From NCBI RefSeq assembly GCF_018986435.1, contig NZ_JAHMIN010000002.1, positions 12,503-76,502 of the forward strand: DNA of 64,000 bases. Direction: 5' to 3'. The position numbers and the translations under genes are program-made. The notes under the pieces were generated by a model. The model searched no databases, had not been told where the DNA came from, and was given only the letters and a program-made list of their open reading frames with translations. Positions 9,283 to 17,585 of this stretch are shown here, in pieces (the stretch's first letter is position 1; each line of letters opens with the position of its first letter). The DNA is from Hahella sp. HN01 (GTDB lineage: Bacteria; Pseudomonadota; Gammaproteobacteria; Pseudomonadales; Oleiphilaceae).

Positions 9283-10311
9283 ATGAGGAAACTGCTGTCC
9301 TTTGTGTTCGTAGTGATGCTAACGTTGAGCCAGTTTGCGCTGGCCGCGCCTGAGCTACGTGACGACCATCCAGATCGCTACACCGTCGTCAAAGGTGATA
9401 CTTTGTGGGATATATCTTCGCGCTTTTTGCGGAATCCCTGGTATTGGCCGGAGATCTGGCATGTTAATCCGCAAATAGAAAATCCCCATTTGATTTTCCC
9501 TGGTGACGTGTTGGCCTTGGTGTATATCGACGGTAAACCTCATGTCACCATCGCGCAGCGGGGCGATATCGGCCGTACGGTGAAACTGTCCCCGAAAAAA
9601 CGTATTACGCCGCTGGAAAGCGCCATTCCCGCTATTCCCCTTGAAGCCATCAACCCTTTTCTTACTGACAGTCGCGTGGTAACAGAAGAGGAGCTGAATA
9701 AAGCGCCTTATGTGTTACTCGGCAAAAAAGGTAATTTGATCGTTGGCGCGGGCGATCAAGTTTACGCCAGAGGCGATGCTGTGCTTGAAGCTTCCTATGG
9801 CATTTATCGTCGAGATGATGTTTACGTTGATCCTGACACCAAGGAATTCTTAGGTATTCAAGCCCGTTCAATTGCAGTGGGTAAAGTCGTTGCGCAGGAA
9901 GACGATGTTCAGACGGTACAGATTCGTCGTTCGAATGAAGAAATCCGTCAAGGCGACCGGTTGCTGCAAGAGGAAGATCGTGAAATTAACTCTACTTTTT
10001 ATCCCAGCAATCCCGAAGGTGAAATCAACGGCAAAATGATTGCCGTTATAGACGGTGTAAGCCAGATTGGCCAATATGACGTCGTAGTCATCAATAAAGG
10101 TGATAGAGAAGGCCTAAAAGTGGGGAACGTGCTGGCTATCTTCAAAGCGGGCGAACAAGTGCGTGATCCTTACACCAAAGAAATTTTGCTTTTACCTTCT
10201 GATCGCGCAGGTGTGCTGATGGTATTTCGCACATTTGAAAAAGTCAGCTACGGTCTGATCTTAAAAGCTGACCGTCCGCTTGCTATAATGGACGAAGTTC
10301 GTAATCCATAG
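9283..10311 (+). CDS. LysM domain-containing exported protein, 342 aa
   Basis: A signal peptide ('MRKLLSFVFVVMLTLSQFALA', cleavage near residue 22) is followed by one LysM domain at about residues 33-85 ('YTVVKGDTLWDISSRFL' through 'IFPGDVLALVY'), which binds peptidoglycan. The rest (about residues 90-342) is the beta-rich region shared by the Pseudomonas protein found in the same place between def and dprA; its biochemical role is not known to me. Predicted periplasmic and wall-bound. An AGGGAATG element precedes the ATG. It is first in a rightward run with dprA, tsaC, hemF and aroE. Confidence 0.9.
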   Translation: MRKLLSFVFVVMLTLSQFALAAPELRDDHPDRYTVVKGDTLWDISSRFLRNPWYWPEIWHVNPQIENPHLIFPGDVLALVYIDGKPHVTIAQRGDIGRTVKLSPKKRITPLESAIPAIPLEAINPFLTDSRVVTEEELNKAPYVLLGKKGNLIVGAGDQVYARGDAVLEASYGIYRRDDVYVDPDTKEFLGIQARSIAVGKVVAQEDDVQTVQIRRSNEEIRQGDRLLQEEDREINSTFYPSNPEGEINGKMIAVIDGVSQIGQYDVVVINKGDREGLKVGNVLAIFKAGEQVRDPYTKEILLLPSDRAGVLMVFRTFEKVSYGLILKADRPLAIMDEVRNP

Positions 10312-10323
10312 TTTGTTAATGTT

Positions 10324-10352
10324 CTGAGACGTCGTAGTTTTCGACGTCTCAG
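10324..10352 (+). promoter_or_regulatory. perfect 11-bp hairpin just upstream of the dprA ribosome site
   Basis: CTGAGACGTCG (10324-10334), a 7-base loop TAGTTTT, and CGACGTCTCAG (10342-10352) form an unbroken stem. There is no T-run after it, so it is not a typical terminator. It starts 12 bases after the LysM gene stop and ends 18 bases before the dprA ATG, directly before its AAGGATGA ribosome site. It could be a weak terminator, an mRNA-stabilising structure or an operator palindrome. Confidence 0.55.
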
Positions 10353-10370
10353 CCGATCAAGGATGATCCA

Positions 10371-11540
10371 ATGTCTACTCTTACTCCTATTGTTTGGTTA
10401 AACCTCACTACAGTTCCTTCTTTGGGCGATAGTCGTCTTGCCCTGCTTGCACAGCATTTTGAAGAGTCGTCACAGACTGATGATTTTCAATTAGGCGTTT
10501 CCTCCAACCTGTCATTTTCCACTGAACTGTGGCGCGCCATAGAGAGAGTGATCGCATATGGCGACCGTCCCATCAATGCTCAGGTGGCGAGCATTTTGAG
10601 ATGGAGCGAGCAGATGGGGAACCGTCTGTTTCTGTTACCTGACGCTGATTACCCCAGTCTGCTGCGTTTATTGCCTGATCCTCCTGCGGTGTTGTATGCA
10701 CGAGGCCGATATGAGCTGATTCATCAGCCGCAGATCGCCATGGTGGGTTCTCGCAACCCAAGTGTGCATGGTCAGGAAACGGCGCGGCAGTTCGCTCGCT
10801 CTCTGGGAGAAAGCGGTTTTACCATCACCAGTGGTCTGGCGGCGGGCATAGATGGCTCCGCTCACGCGGGCGCATTGGGAACATTGGGATCGACAATAGG
10901 TGTGCTGGGGTCGGGTTTGAATGTCATCTACCCCGCGAAGCATCGCGACCTTGCCCAAAAAATGATGGAAAACGGTTTGCTGGTTAGTGAGTTTCCGCCG
11001 GATACTCAACCCAGGTCGCAGCACTTTCCCAAGCGGAATCGCATTATCAGCGGCTTGTCGCTGGGGACGCTGGTGGTGGAAGCCAGTCTGCGCAGCGGCT
11101 CGTTGATTACGGCGCGCAATGCCCTGGAGCAACACAGGGAAGTCTTCGCCATACCCGGCTCTATCCACAATCCCCAGGCGCGTGGCTGTCATCACCTGAT
11201 CAAGCAGGGAGCGAAGCTGGTGGAATGCACCGACGACATACTCGCCGAACTGCCTGCGTTGATGGGGCTGTACCGCTCTCTCAATGAGCCATGGACGACG
11301 GTGTTCGCTGCAGAAGAATTCCCTGGCCAACAGAGTCAGCCTGAGCCGGCGTCTCTGGCGCCCTTGTCTGAGCAAGCGGAGGTGGTGCTCAACGGGATGG
11401 GGTACGATTGTACGCCCCCGGATGCTTTGGTGGAGCGGACGGGTCTGTCTATCGCGGAAATCAGAAGCGTATTGATCGAACTGGAACTGGAAGGCTGGGT
11501 GCAGGAAGTCGCGGGAGGCTTCATTCGCAACGCCCGTTAG
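10371..11540 (+). CDS. dprA: DNA-processing protein DprA (Smf)
   Basis: Binds incoming single-stranded DNA and loads RecA during natural transformation; present also in bacteria not known to be competent. The central Rossmann-like domain is clear: 'IAMVGSRNPSVHG', 'SGLAAGIDGSAHAGAL', 'GVLGSGLNVIYPAKH', 'FPKRNRIISGLS', 'SGSLITARNALEQ' and 'FAIPGSI'. The last ~65 residues form a DprA-type winged-helix domain. The 389 residues are normal. The same LysM-dprA-tsaC order occurs in Pseudomonas. A perfect hairpin lies just before its ribosome site. Confidence 0.95.
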   Translation: MSTLTPIVWLNLTTVPSLGDSRLALLAQHFEESSQTDDFQLGVSSNLSFSTELWRAIERVIAYGDRPINAQVASILRWSEQMGNRLFLLPDADYPSLLRLLPDPPAVLYARGRYELIHQPQIAMVGSRNPSVHGQETARQFARSLGESGFTITSGLAAGIDGSAHAGALGTLGSTIGVLGSGLNVIYPAKHRDLAQKMMENGLLVSEFPPDTQPRSQHFPKRNRIISGLSLGTLVVEASLRSGSLITARNALEQHREVFAIPGSIHNPQARGCHHLIKQGAKLVECTDDILAELPALMGLYRSLNEPWTTVFAAEEFPGQQSQPEPASLAPLSEQAEVVLNGMGYDCTPPDALVERTGLSIAEIRSVLIELELEGWVQEVAGGFIRNAR

Positions 11541-11629
11541 TTACCCATCTCCCATAGATACCCTTAGAGCTTGCCCCCACGGTCGCCTTCGGTTACTTTG
11601 CGCCAGATTGGTATCTGGAGGGGCAAAAC

Positions 11630-13100
<1,471 letters not shown>

Positions 13101-13148
13101 TCCCGCAACGCCAAAACCTTAATCAGCGCAAATAAAGGCAGGTATAGC

Positions 13149-13961
13149 ATGGATATGTACGCGGTGGTCGGCAATCCGGTCAGCCATAGCAAGTCTCCCA
13201 AAATCCACGGAATGTTCGCGCAACAGACCGGCGAGAGTTTGGAATATACGGCGATCCAGGCTCCTCTGGACAGCTTTAGAGAGACGGTGGAGGCATTTTT
13301 TATCGGCGGCGGCAAAGGCCTTAACGTTACAGTGCCATTCAAAGAACAGGCTTGGAAAATTGTCAGTGAGCGCTCGCATCGCGCCGAGCTTGCCGGCGCC
13401 GTCAACACCTTGCTGCAACGGGACGGGCGTCTGTTCGGCGATAATACCGATGGCGAAGGCCTGGTGCGCGATATCTGCATAAATCAGGGCGTTGCGTTAA
13501 GCGGTAAGAAGATTTTGCTGGTCGGCGCCGGCGGAGCGGTGAAAGGCGTTATGGCGCCGTTGCTGGATGAAGGTCCCGCCTCTATCGTGGTCGCTAACCG
13601 CACTGTTTCCAAGGCGGAGGATCTGGCGCGTATCTTTGGTCGCAATGGATCGGTCAGCGCTTGTGCGTTCGAGGATTTGCAAGGTCCTTTCGATGTCGTG
13701 ATTAACGGCACTTCCGCGAGTCTGGTGGGGGATATTCCGCCTCTCCCGGATGCCGTCATCGCGTCTCATACCTTTACCTACGACATGATGTACAGCCTGC
13801 GTGACACGGCATTCGTCGCCTGGGCCAAAGCGCGCGGCGCAGGACAATGCTGCGATGGGCTCGGCATGTTGGTGGAGCAGGCGGCGGCGGCCTTTTATCT
13901 GTGGCGCGGCGTGCGTCCGGATACCGCTCCGGTGCTGGCTGCGCTAAGAAAGGGAGATTAG
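13149..13961 (+). CDS. aroE: shikimate dehydrogenase (NADP+)
   Basis: Reduces 3-dehydroshikimate to shikimate in aromatic amino acid synthesis. The 270 residues contain the substrate-binding 'GNPVSHSKSPKIH' and 'NVTVPFKEQ' (catalytic Lys), 'NTLLQRDGRLFGDNTDG' with the catalytic Asp, the nucleotide site 'LVGAGGAVKGV' and the NADP-type 'ANRTVSKAEDLA'. The ATG at 13149 follows AGGCAGGT; a second in-frame ATG two codons on gives almost the same product. Last gene of the dprA-tsaC-hemF-aroE run. Confidence 0.97.
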   Translation: MDMYAVVGNPVSHSKSPKIHGMFAQQTGESLEYTAIQAPLDSFRETVEAFFIGGGKGLNVTVPFKEQAWKIVSERSHRAELAGAVNTLLQRDGRLFGDNTDGEGLVRDICINQGVALSGKKILLVGAGGAVKGVMAPLLDEGPASIVVANRTVSKAEDLARIFGRNGSVSACAFEDLQGPFDVVINGTSASLVGDIPPLPDAVIASHTFTYDMMYSLRDTAFVAWAKARGAGQCCDGLGMLVEQAAAAFYLWRGVRPDTAPVLAALRKGD

Positions 13962-13981
13962 CGCCACCGCCAACGCCAACT

Positions 13982-14010
13982 TTGACTATGCTTAAGCTAA
14001 TGATTTTAAG
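13982..14010 (+). promoter_or_regulatory. possible promoter of the pomAB stator genes
   Basis: TTGACT (13982-13987; 5 of 6) and TTTAAG (14005-14010; 4 of 6) with a 17-base spacer, about 65 bases before the pomA ATG. I see no sigma28-type TAAA/GCCGATAA pair, which would be the usual class-III flagellar signal. The evidence is weak. Confidence 0.35.
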
Positions 14011-14076
14011 TGCTTAGGTTCGCTTTGGGCGAATTCGGGCCAGTTACTTGAGCATCGCGAAGTATGGACGGTCAAC

Positions 14077-14865
14077 ATGGATATACTCACCTGGGTGGGA
14101 CTTTTGTTCGGAATGGGCGTGGTGCTGGGAGCAGTGGCTTCCGGCTCCGGGCTTTGGGACTTCGTCAATGTTCCCGGGTTGATGATAGTGGTCTTCGGCT
14201 CTTTCGCCGTCACCTTGGTGAAGTACCGCTGGCGTAACTTTTTTGGCAGCGTGCGGCTTGCCTTCTCCACTACTTTTCTTGAGAAAACCCAGGACCCATG
14301 GGACCTGTATCGCGAAGCGCGGCAACTGGCGGATGTCGTGCGCAAGCAGGGACTGTTGGGGCTGGATCGGGTTGAAATTACCCATCCGTTTCTACGCAAA
14401 GCCGTCGGTCTCGCCGTTGACGGCCATCCCCCGGAATTTATAGAAGAAGTCCTGCTTGAGGACACCCACCAGTTTGTCGAGCGCCTGCAGACAGCGGAAA
14501 AGGTGTTTCGCGGTCTGGGAGAGTCGGCGCCGGCGCTGGGCATGCTGGGCACCCTGGTGGGACTGGTGCAGATGCTGAATAACATGCAGGACCCCTCTTC
14601 TATCGGACCTGCTATGGCGATCGCCTTGCTCACCACGTTTTACGGCGCCTTTATCGCCCAGATTATTGTTCTGCCCCTGGCGGACAAGTTGCAGCTTAAA
14701 ACCCAGGATGAAGTCCGTAACCGCATGATCGTGATCAGCGGCATTCTGAGTATGGTGAAGGGGCTGAACCCGCGCATTATCAAAGACGTGTTGGCGTCTT
14801 ATCTGCCTGAGCTGGACGCCATGGAAGACATCCATGAGTCGGCGTCCGCACAGGAAGAGACATGA
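14077..14865 (+). CDS. pomA: flagellar motor stator protein MotA/PomA family
   Basis: Inner-membrane stator subunit that, with the PomB-like partner encoded next, forms the ion channel turning the flagellum. The 262 residues show four membrane segments: two near the N-terminus ('ILTWVGLLFGMGVVLG' and 'PGLMIVVFGSFAVTLV') and two after the cytoplasmic loop ('ALGMLGTLVGLVQML' and 'AIALLTTFYGAFIAQI'). The loop 'LYREARQLADVVRKQGLLGL' type and overall length fit the PomA/MotC branch rather than E. coli MotA (295 aa). Sodium versus proton use cannot be decided with certainty. The stop overlaps the pomB start by 4 bases (ATGA). Confidence 0.92.
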   Translation: MDILTWVGLLFGMGVVLGAVASGSGLWDFVNVPGLMIVVFGSFAVTLVKYRWRNFFGSVRLAFSTTFLEKTQDPWDLYREARQLADVVRKQGLLGLDRVEITHPFLRKAVGLAVDGHPPEFIEEVLLEDTHQFVERLQTAEKVFRGLGESAPALGMLGTLVGLVQMLNNMQDPSSIGPAMAIALLTTFYGAFIAQIIVLPLADKLQLKTQDEVRNRMIVISGILSMVKGLNPRIIKDVLASYLPELDAMEDIHESASAQEET

Positions 14866-15689
14866 TCAAGCCGCGCAAGCAATCCGGTGGTCTGTTGCCA
14901 GTCGGCGCGCCGGTCTGGATTGTCACCTTCGCTGACCTGATGACGTTGCTGCTGACCTTTTTCATTCTGCTGTTGAGCTTTTCCAGTCTGGATGCGGAGA
15001 AATACCGCGCCATCGCCTACTCCATGAGTAAGGCCTTTGGCGTGGCCTGGGTTCCTTCGTCTCAGGGCGCGCCGGATATGTATCCTCTGGGGGGCGATAT
15101 CACGCCTACCGTGCCCATGGAGCCAGTGATCCGCGATAAGGGCGACACAGAGCAGCCGGCGCCCCAATCCAACGTAGAGCCCAGCCTGGATTTAAGCCAG
15201 GAGGTGGTGAGCGAGGCGGCGTATATGGAGAACGACCGCCTGGCCTCGCGCATGATCAGTTTGCTGGAGAATGAAATAGAAGATCAGGCGGTGGCCATCA
15301 AGTTTGACGACCAGGGGGTGGTGCTCAGCTTTACCGAGCGCGCCACATTCGCCTCCGGCAGTGAGGAGTTGAAGCTATACATGCTGCCGGTGCTGATGAA
15401 AGTCACTGACGTGCTGGCTGATTGCAAGGGAGACATTCTGGTGACGGGGCATACGGATGATCGCCCTATCGACTCAGCGAGATTTCGCTCCAATTGGGAT
15501 CTATCGGCGGCCAGAGCGGTAAGCGTGGTGCATCGGCTGGTGCTGGATGGGCGTCTCGACGCCAGTCGCGTGAGCGCCATCGGGCAGGCGGAGACGCGTC
15601 CCCTGGTTCCCAATGACAGCGATGAGCACCGGGCGCAAAACCGACGGGTGGAAATTCATATCGAAAACGCCGAATGCCGCATGAGCTAA
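14862..15689 (+). CDS. pomB: flagellar motor stator protein MotB/PomB family
   Basis: Second stator subunit; anchors the stator to peptidoglycan and carries the ion-binding Asp. One membrane segment at residues ~18-38 contains 'VTFADLMTLLLTFFILLLSF', with the essential Asp in 'FADL'. The C-terminal OmpA-like peptidoglycan-binding domain (about residues 150-270) has 'VTGHTDDRP', 'LSAARAVSVV' and 'QNRRVEIHIE'. It overlaps pomA by 4 bases, so translation is coupled. The pair sits alone beside aroE and not in a flagellar cluster, as is common for stator genes. Confidence 0.92.
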   Translation: MIKPRKQSGGLLPVGAPVWIVTFADLMTLLLTFFILLLSFSSLDAEKYRAIAYSMSKAFGVAWVPSSQGAPDMYPLGGDITPTVPMEPVIRDKGDTEQPAPQSNVEPSLDLSQEVVSEAAYMENDRLASRMISLLENEIEDQAVAIKFDDQGVVLSFTERATFASGSEELKLYMLPVLMKVTDVLADCKGDILVTGHTDDRPIDSARFRSNWDLSAARAVSVVHRLVLDGRLDASRVSAIGQAETRPLVPNDSDEHRAQNRRVEIHIENAECRMS

Positions 15690-15773
15690 GCGCCTACAAC
15701 CTTCATTATCCGCGCTGGATCGGGGTAGAATGTGCGGCCCGGTAAATAACTATGATAGACAGGTGAATACGAT

Positions 15774-16082
15774 ATGAGCGGTCCTTCACAACCGAAGGTA
15801 GTGGATGAGGAATGGAGCGATGAACGGGTTCAGGGCTTTTTAGAGCTGGAGCCACGGGATGAATCTGATCCCGATTATCATGTTCTGCGTCAGGCCTATG
15901 AATACATGCTGGCCCGCGATTACGCGCGTTTCGTGGCCTATTTCGCGGAAGCTGACCGCAATATCAATGCGTTGAGTCCAGAGGGCGAAACCATGCTGGA
16001 TCGCGTTGATGAGCATGCTCGTGGCGCGGAATATGCGCAAATCCTGCGCGACGCCGGCGGTAAAAAAGCGGCTGAGCTGTAA
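15774..16082 (+). CDS. PA4642-family conserved hypothetical protein, 102 aa
   Basis: A small acidic protein resembling the uncharacterised P. aeruginosa PA4642 family (from memory; not searched). It begins 'MSGPSQPKVVDEEWSDERV' and has a repeated Tyr/Phe-rich helical core ('LRQAYEYMLARDYARFVAYF') followed by an Asp/Glu/Ala helix. No signal peptide, membrane segment or catalytic motif is seen; probably cytosolic. An AGGTGA site precedes the ATG. It is convergent with hsp20, with a terminator hairpin between them. Confidence 0.75.
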   Translation: MSGPSQPKVVDEEWSDERVQGFLELEPRDESDPDYHVLRQAYEYMLARDYARFVAYFAEADRNINALSPEGETMLDRVDEHARGAEYAQILRDAGGKKAAEL

Positions 16083-16093
16083 AAAGCAGGATT

Positions 16094-16124
16094 AAAAAGT
16101 AAGGGGCGAACTATGTGTCGCCCC
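16094..16124 (-). terminator. terminator between the PA4642-like gene and hsp20
   Basis: GGGGCGA (16103-16109) and TCGCCCC (16118-16124) form a 7-bp stem with an 8-base loop. Read leftward the stem is followed by TTACTTTTT, so it mainly serves the minus-strand hsp20 transcript. It may also slow rightward transcription from the PA4642-like gene. Confidence 0.65.
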
Positions 16125-16155
16125 AGATGGTTTGCGGTGACAGTAGTCGTTCGAC

Positions 16156-16605
16156 TTACTGTACGTTGATCTCGATCGCTTTCGGCTGCGCCTTTTCCAC
16201 CTTGTTCAGATGCAAGGTGAGGATGCCGTCCCGGTACTCTGCGCGAATGTTGTTTTCATCCACATTATCCGGCAGCGTGAAGGAGCGTGCGAAGTTTCCG
16301 TAAAAGCGTTCTACGCGATGATGTTTCTTGTCGCCTTCTTCCTTCTCCAGCTTGCGCTCGCCCTGAATGGACAGCACGCCTTCGTGGACGGCCACCTTGA
16401 CGTGACTTTTATCCACGCCAGGCAACTCAGCCTTGATCAAGAACGCTTCTTTGGTTTCCGTGATATCCACGGCAGGAGCCCAGTCGGCTTTGCGGATCAC
16501 TTCTTTGCCGTTTTCGCTGTTGCGAGCCTGACCCTGCAAAGAGCGGTTATAACGGTCGAGAATATCTTCAAATTCAGAAAACGGGTTCCAACGGGTAATC
16601 GCCAT
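16156..16605 (-). CDS. small heat shock protein, Hsp20/alpha-crystallin family
   Basis: ATP-independent holdase that keeps unfolding proteins soluble during heat stress. The 149 residues open with the class-A type 'MAITRWNPFSEFEDIL'. An alpha-crystallin domain runs about residues 43-140, with 'FLIKAELPGVDKSHVKV', 'LSIQGERKLE', 'SFTLPDNVDENNIRAEY' and the 'GILTLHL' strand, and a C-terminal I-x-I motif ('IEINVQ') for oligomer contacts. The ribosome site TTTTGGAGAT precedes the ATG. A sigma32-like promoter lies ~135 bases upstream (16741-16766), and the leader holds a GGCCTG/CAGGCC hairpin (16644-16661). Confidence 0.95.
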   Translation of the reverse strand: MAITRWNPFSEFEDILDRYNRSLQGQARNSENGKEVIRKADWAPAVDITETKEAFLIKAELPGVDKSHVKVAVHEGVLSIQGERKLEKEEGDKKHHRVERFYGNFARSFTLPDNVDENNIRAEYRDGILTLHLNKVEKAQPKAIEINVQ

Positions 16606-16740
16606 AGTTCTATCTCCAAAAAGAGTTTAAGTACAAATCGGTTGGCCTGATGCGACAGGCCCTCAGTAATCATTTACACCTGAAACTGCTGATTGGGGTG
16701 ACGTCTTGCCCCGGTTACGCTGCGTATCGTGATAATAGAA

Positions 16741-16766
16741 ATAATGGCGTTAAAAATGTTTTCAAG
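16741..16766 (-). promoter_or_regulatory. sigma32 (RpoH)-like heat-shock promoter for hsp20
   Basis: On the minus strand, CCCTTGAAA includes a perfect RpoH -35 core (CTTGAAA, 16766-16760). A CGCCATTAT -10-like element (16749-16741) resembles CCCCATNTA. The spacer is 10 bases, about two shorter than the usual 12-13, which lowers confidence. Confidence 0.5.
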
Positions 16767-16834
16767 GGGCGCCCTACTGACAAAAAAATCATATTCTGAT
16801 TTACGTCAATTTCCACTGCGCCCCTGAAATGTGG

Positions 16835-17377
16835 CTACTCGCCCCAGTTTTCCTGCAAATGCCGGTCTTTCAATTTGACGTAATTGGCGGCGGTGTACTG
16901 GAAAAAATTTTTTTCCTTGTCGTTGAGCGGACGGGCTTGTTTCGCAGGCGCGCCAACGTACAAGTAACCGCTTTCCAGGCGTTTGCCGGGAGGCACAAGC
17001 GTACCGGCGGCGATCACTACATCGCTCTCCACATGGGCTCCATCCATGATGATGGCGCCCATGCCGACGAGGATGCGGCTCTCAAGCGTGCAGCCATGCA
17101 AGATAGCCTTGTGGCCAATGGTGACGTCCTCACCGATCGTCAGTGGATAGCCGTCGGGGTTGAAAGGTCCTGCGTGGGTGATATGCAGCACCGATCCATC
17201 CTGCACGCTGGTGCGCGCGCCGATGCGAATCCGGTGCATGTCGCCGCGTATCACGACGGTCGGCCAGACGGAACAGTCGTCGCCCAAGTGGACGTCGCCG
17301 ATGACGACGGCGGTGGGGTCGATAAAGACGCGCTCTCCCTGCGTCGGGGTGATTCCCTGATAAGTGCGCACAGGCAT
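16835..17377 (-). CDS. gamma carbonic anhydrase-like hexapeptide-repeat protein
   Basis: A left-handed beta-helix protein of the gamma-carbonic anhydrase/YrdA family, normally a cytosolic trimer with a metal site between subunits. The 180 residues run through hexapeptide repeats such as 'AVVIGDVHLGDDCSVW' and 'VTIGHKAILHGC'. The three metal-ligand histidines are in 'GDMHRI' or the nearby 'HITHAG' and in 'GHKAILHG'. The start at 17377 (ATG) has GGAG six bases ahead; an upstream TTG (17389) lacks support. Carbonic anhydrase activity is not assured in this branch. It is divergent from prlC, as in Pseudomonas. Confidence 0.9.
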   Translation of the reverse strand: MPVRTYQGITPTQGERVFIDPTAVVIGDVHLGDDCSVWPTVVIRGDMHRIRIGARTSVQDGSVLHITHAGPFNPDGYPLTIGEDVTIGHKAILHGCTLESRILVGMGAIIMDGAHVESDVVIAAGTLVPPGKRLESGYLYVGAPAKQARPLNDKEKNFFQYTAANYVKLKDRHLQENWGE

Positions 17378-17585
17378 GGTGGACTCCAAGCATCAAAAAT
17401 CTGAAGCGCCGTAGACGGGCTCAAGGGCCTGAATGGCGGATTGTTACTTTAGCATTGATCGGACTATTCTAAAGCAGGATTCAGCGGCGCATTACTTGAA
17501 AGCGGCCCCGCACGCCCACATTTTGTTTGCTCGGGGGCGTTGCGATCAGCAACCCCGGAAGACTCGTCAATTCAGGAATATTTCA

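Noticed and set aside
13992-14636. Open frame of 214 codons on the minus strand opposite pomA
   Set aside because: Ser/Thr/Pro-rich translation typical of a reverse-strand shadow.
17433-17585. N-terminal extension of prlC by 51 codons
   Set aside because: The extension has no family similarity, and the ATG at 17586 has a ribosome site and the correct N-terminus.
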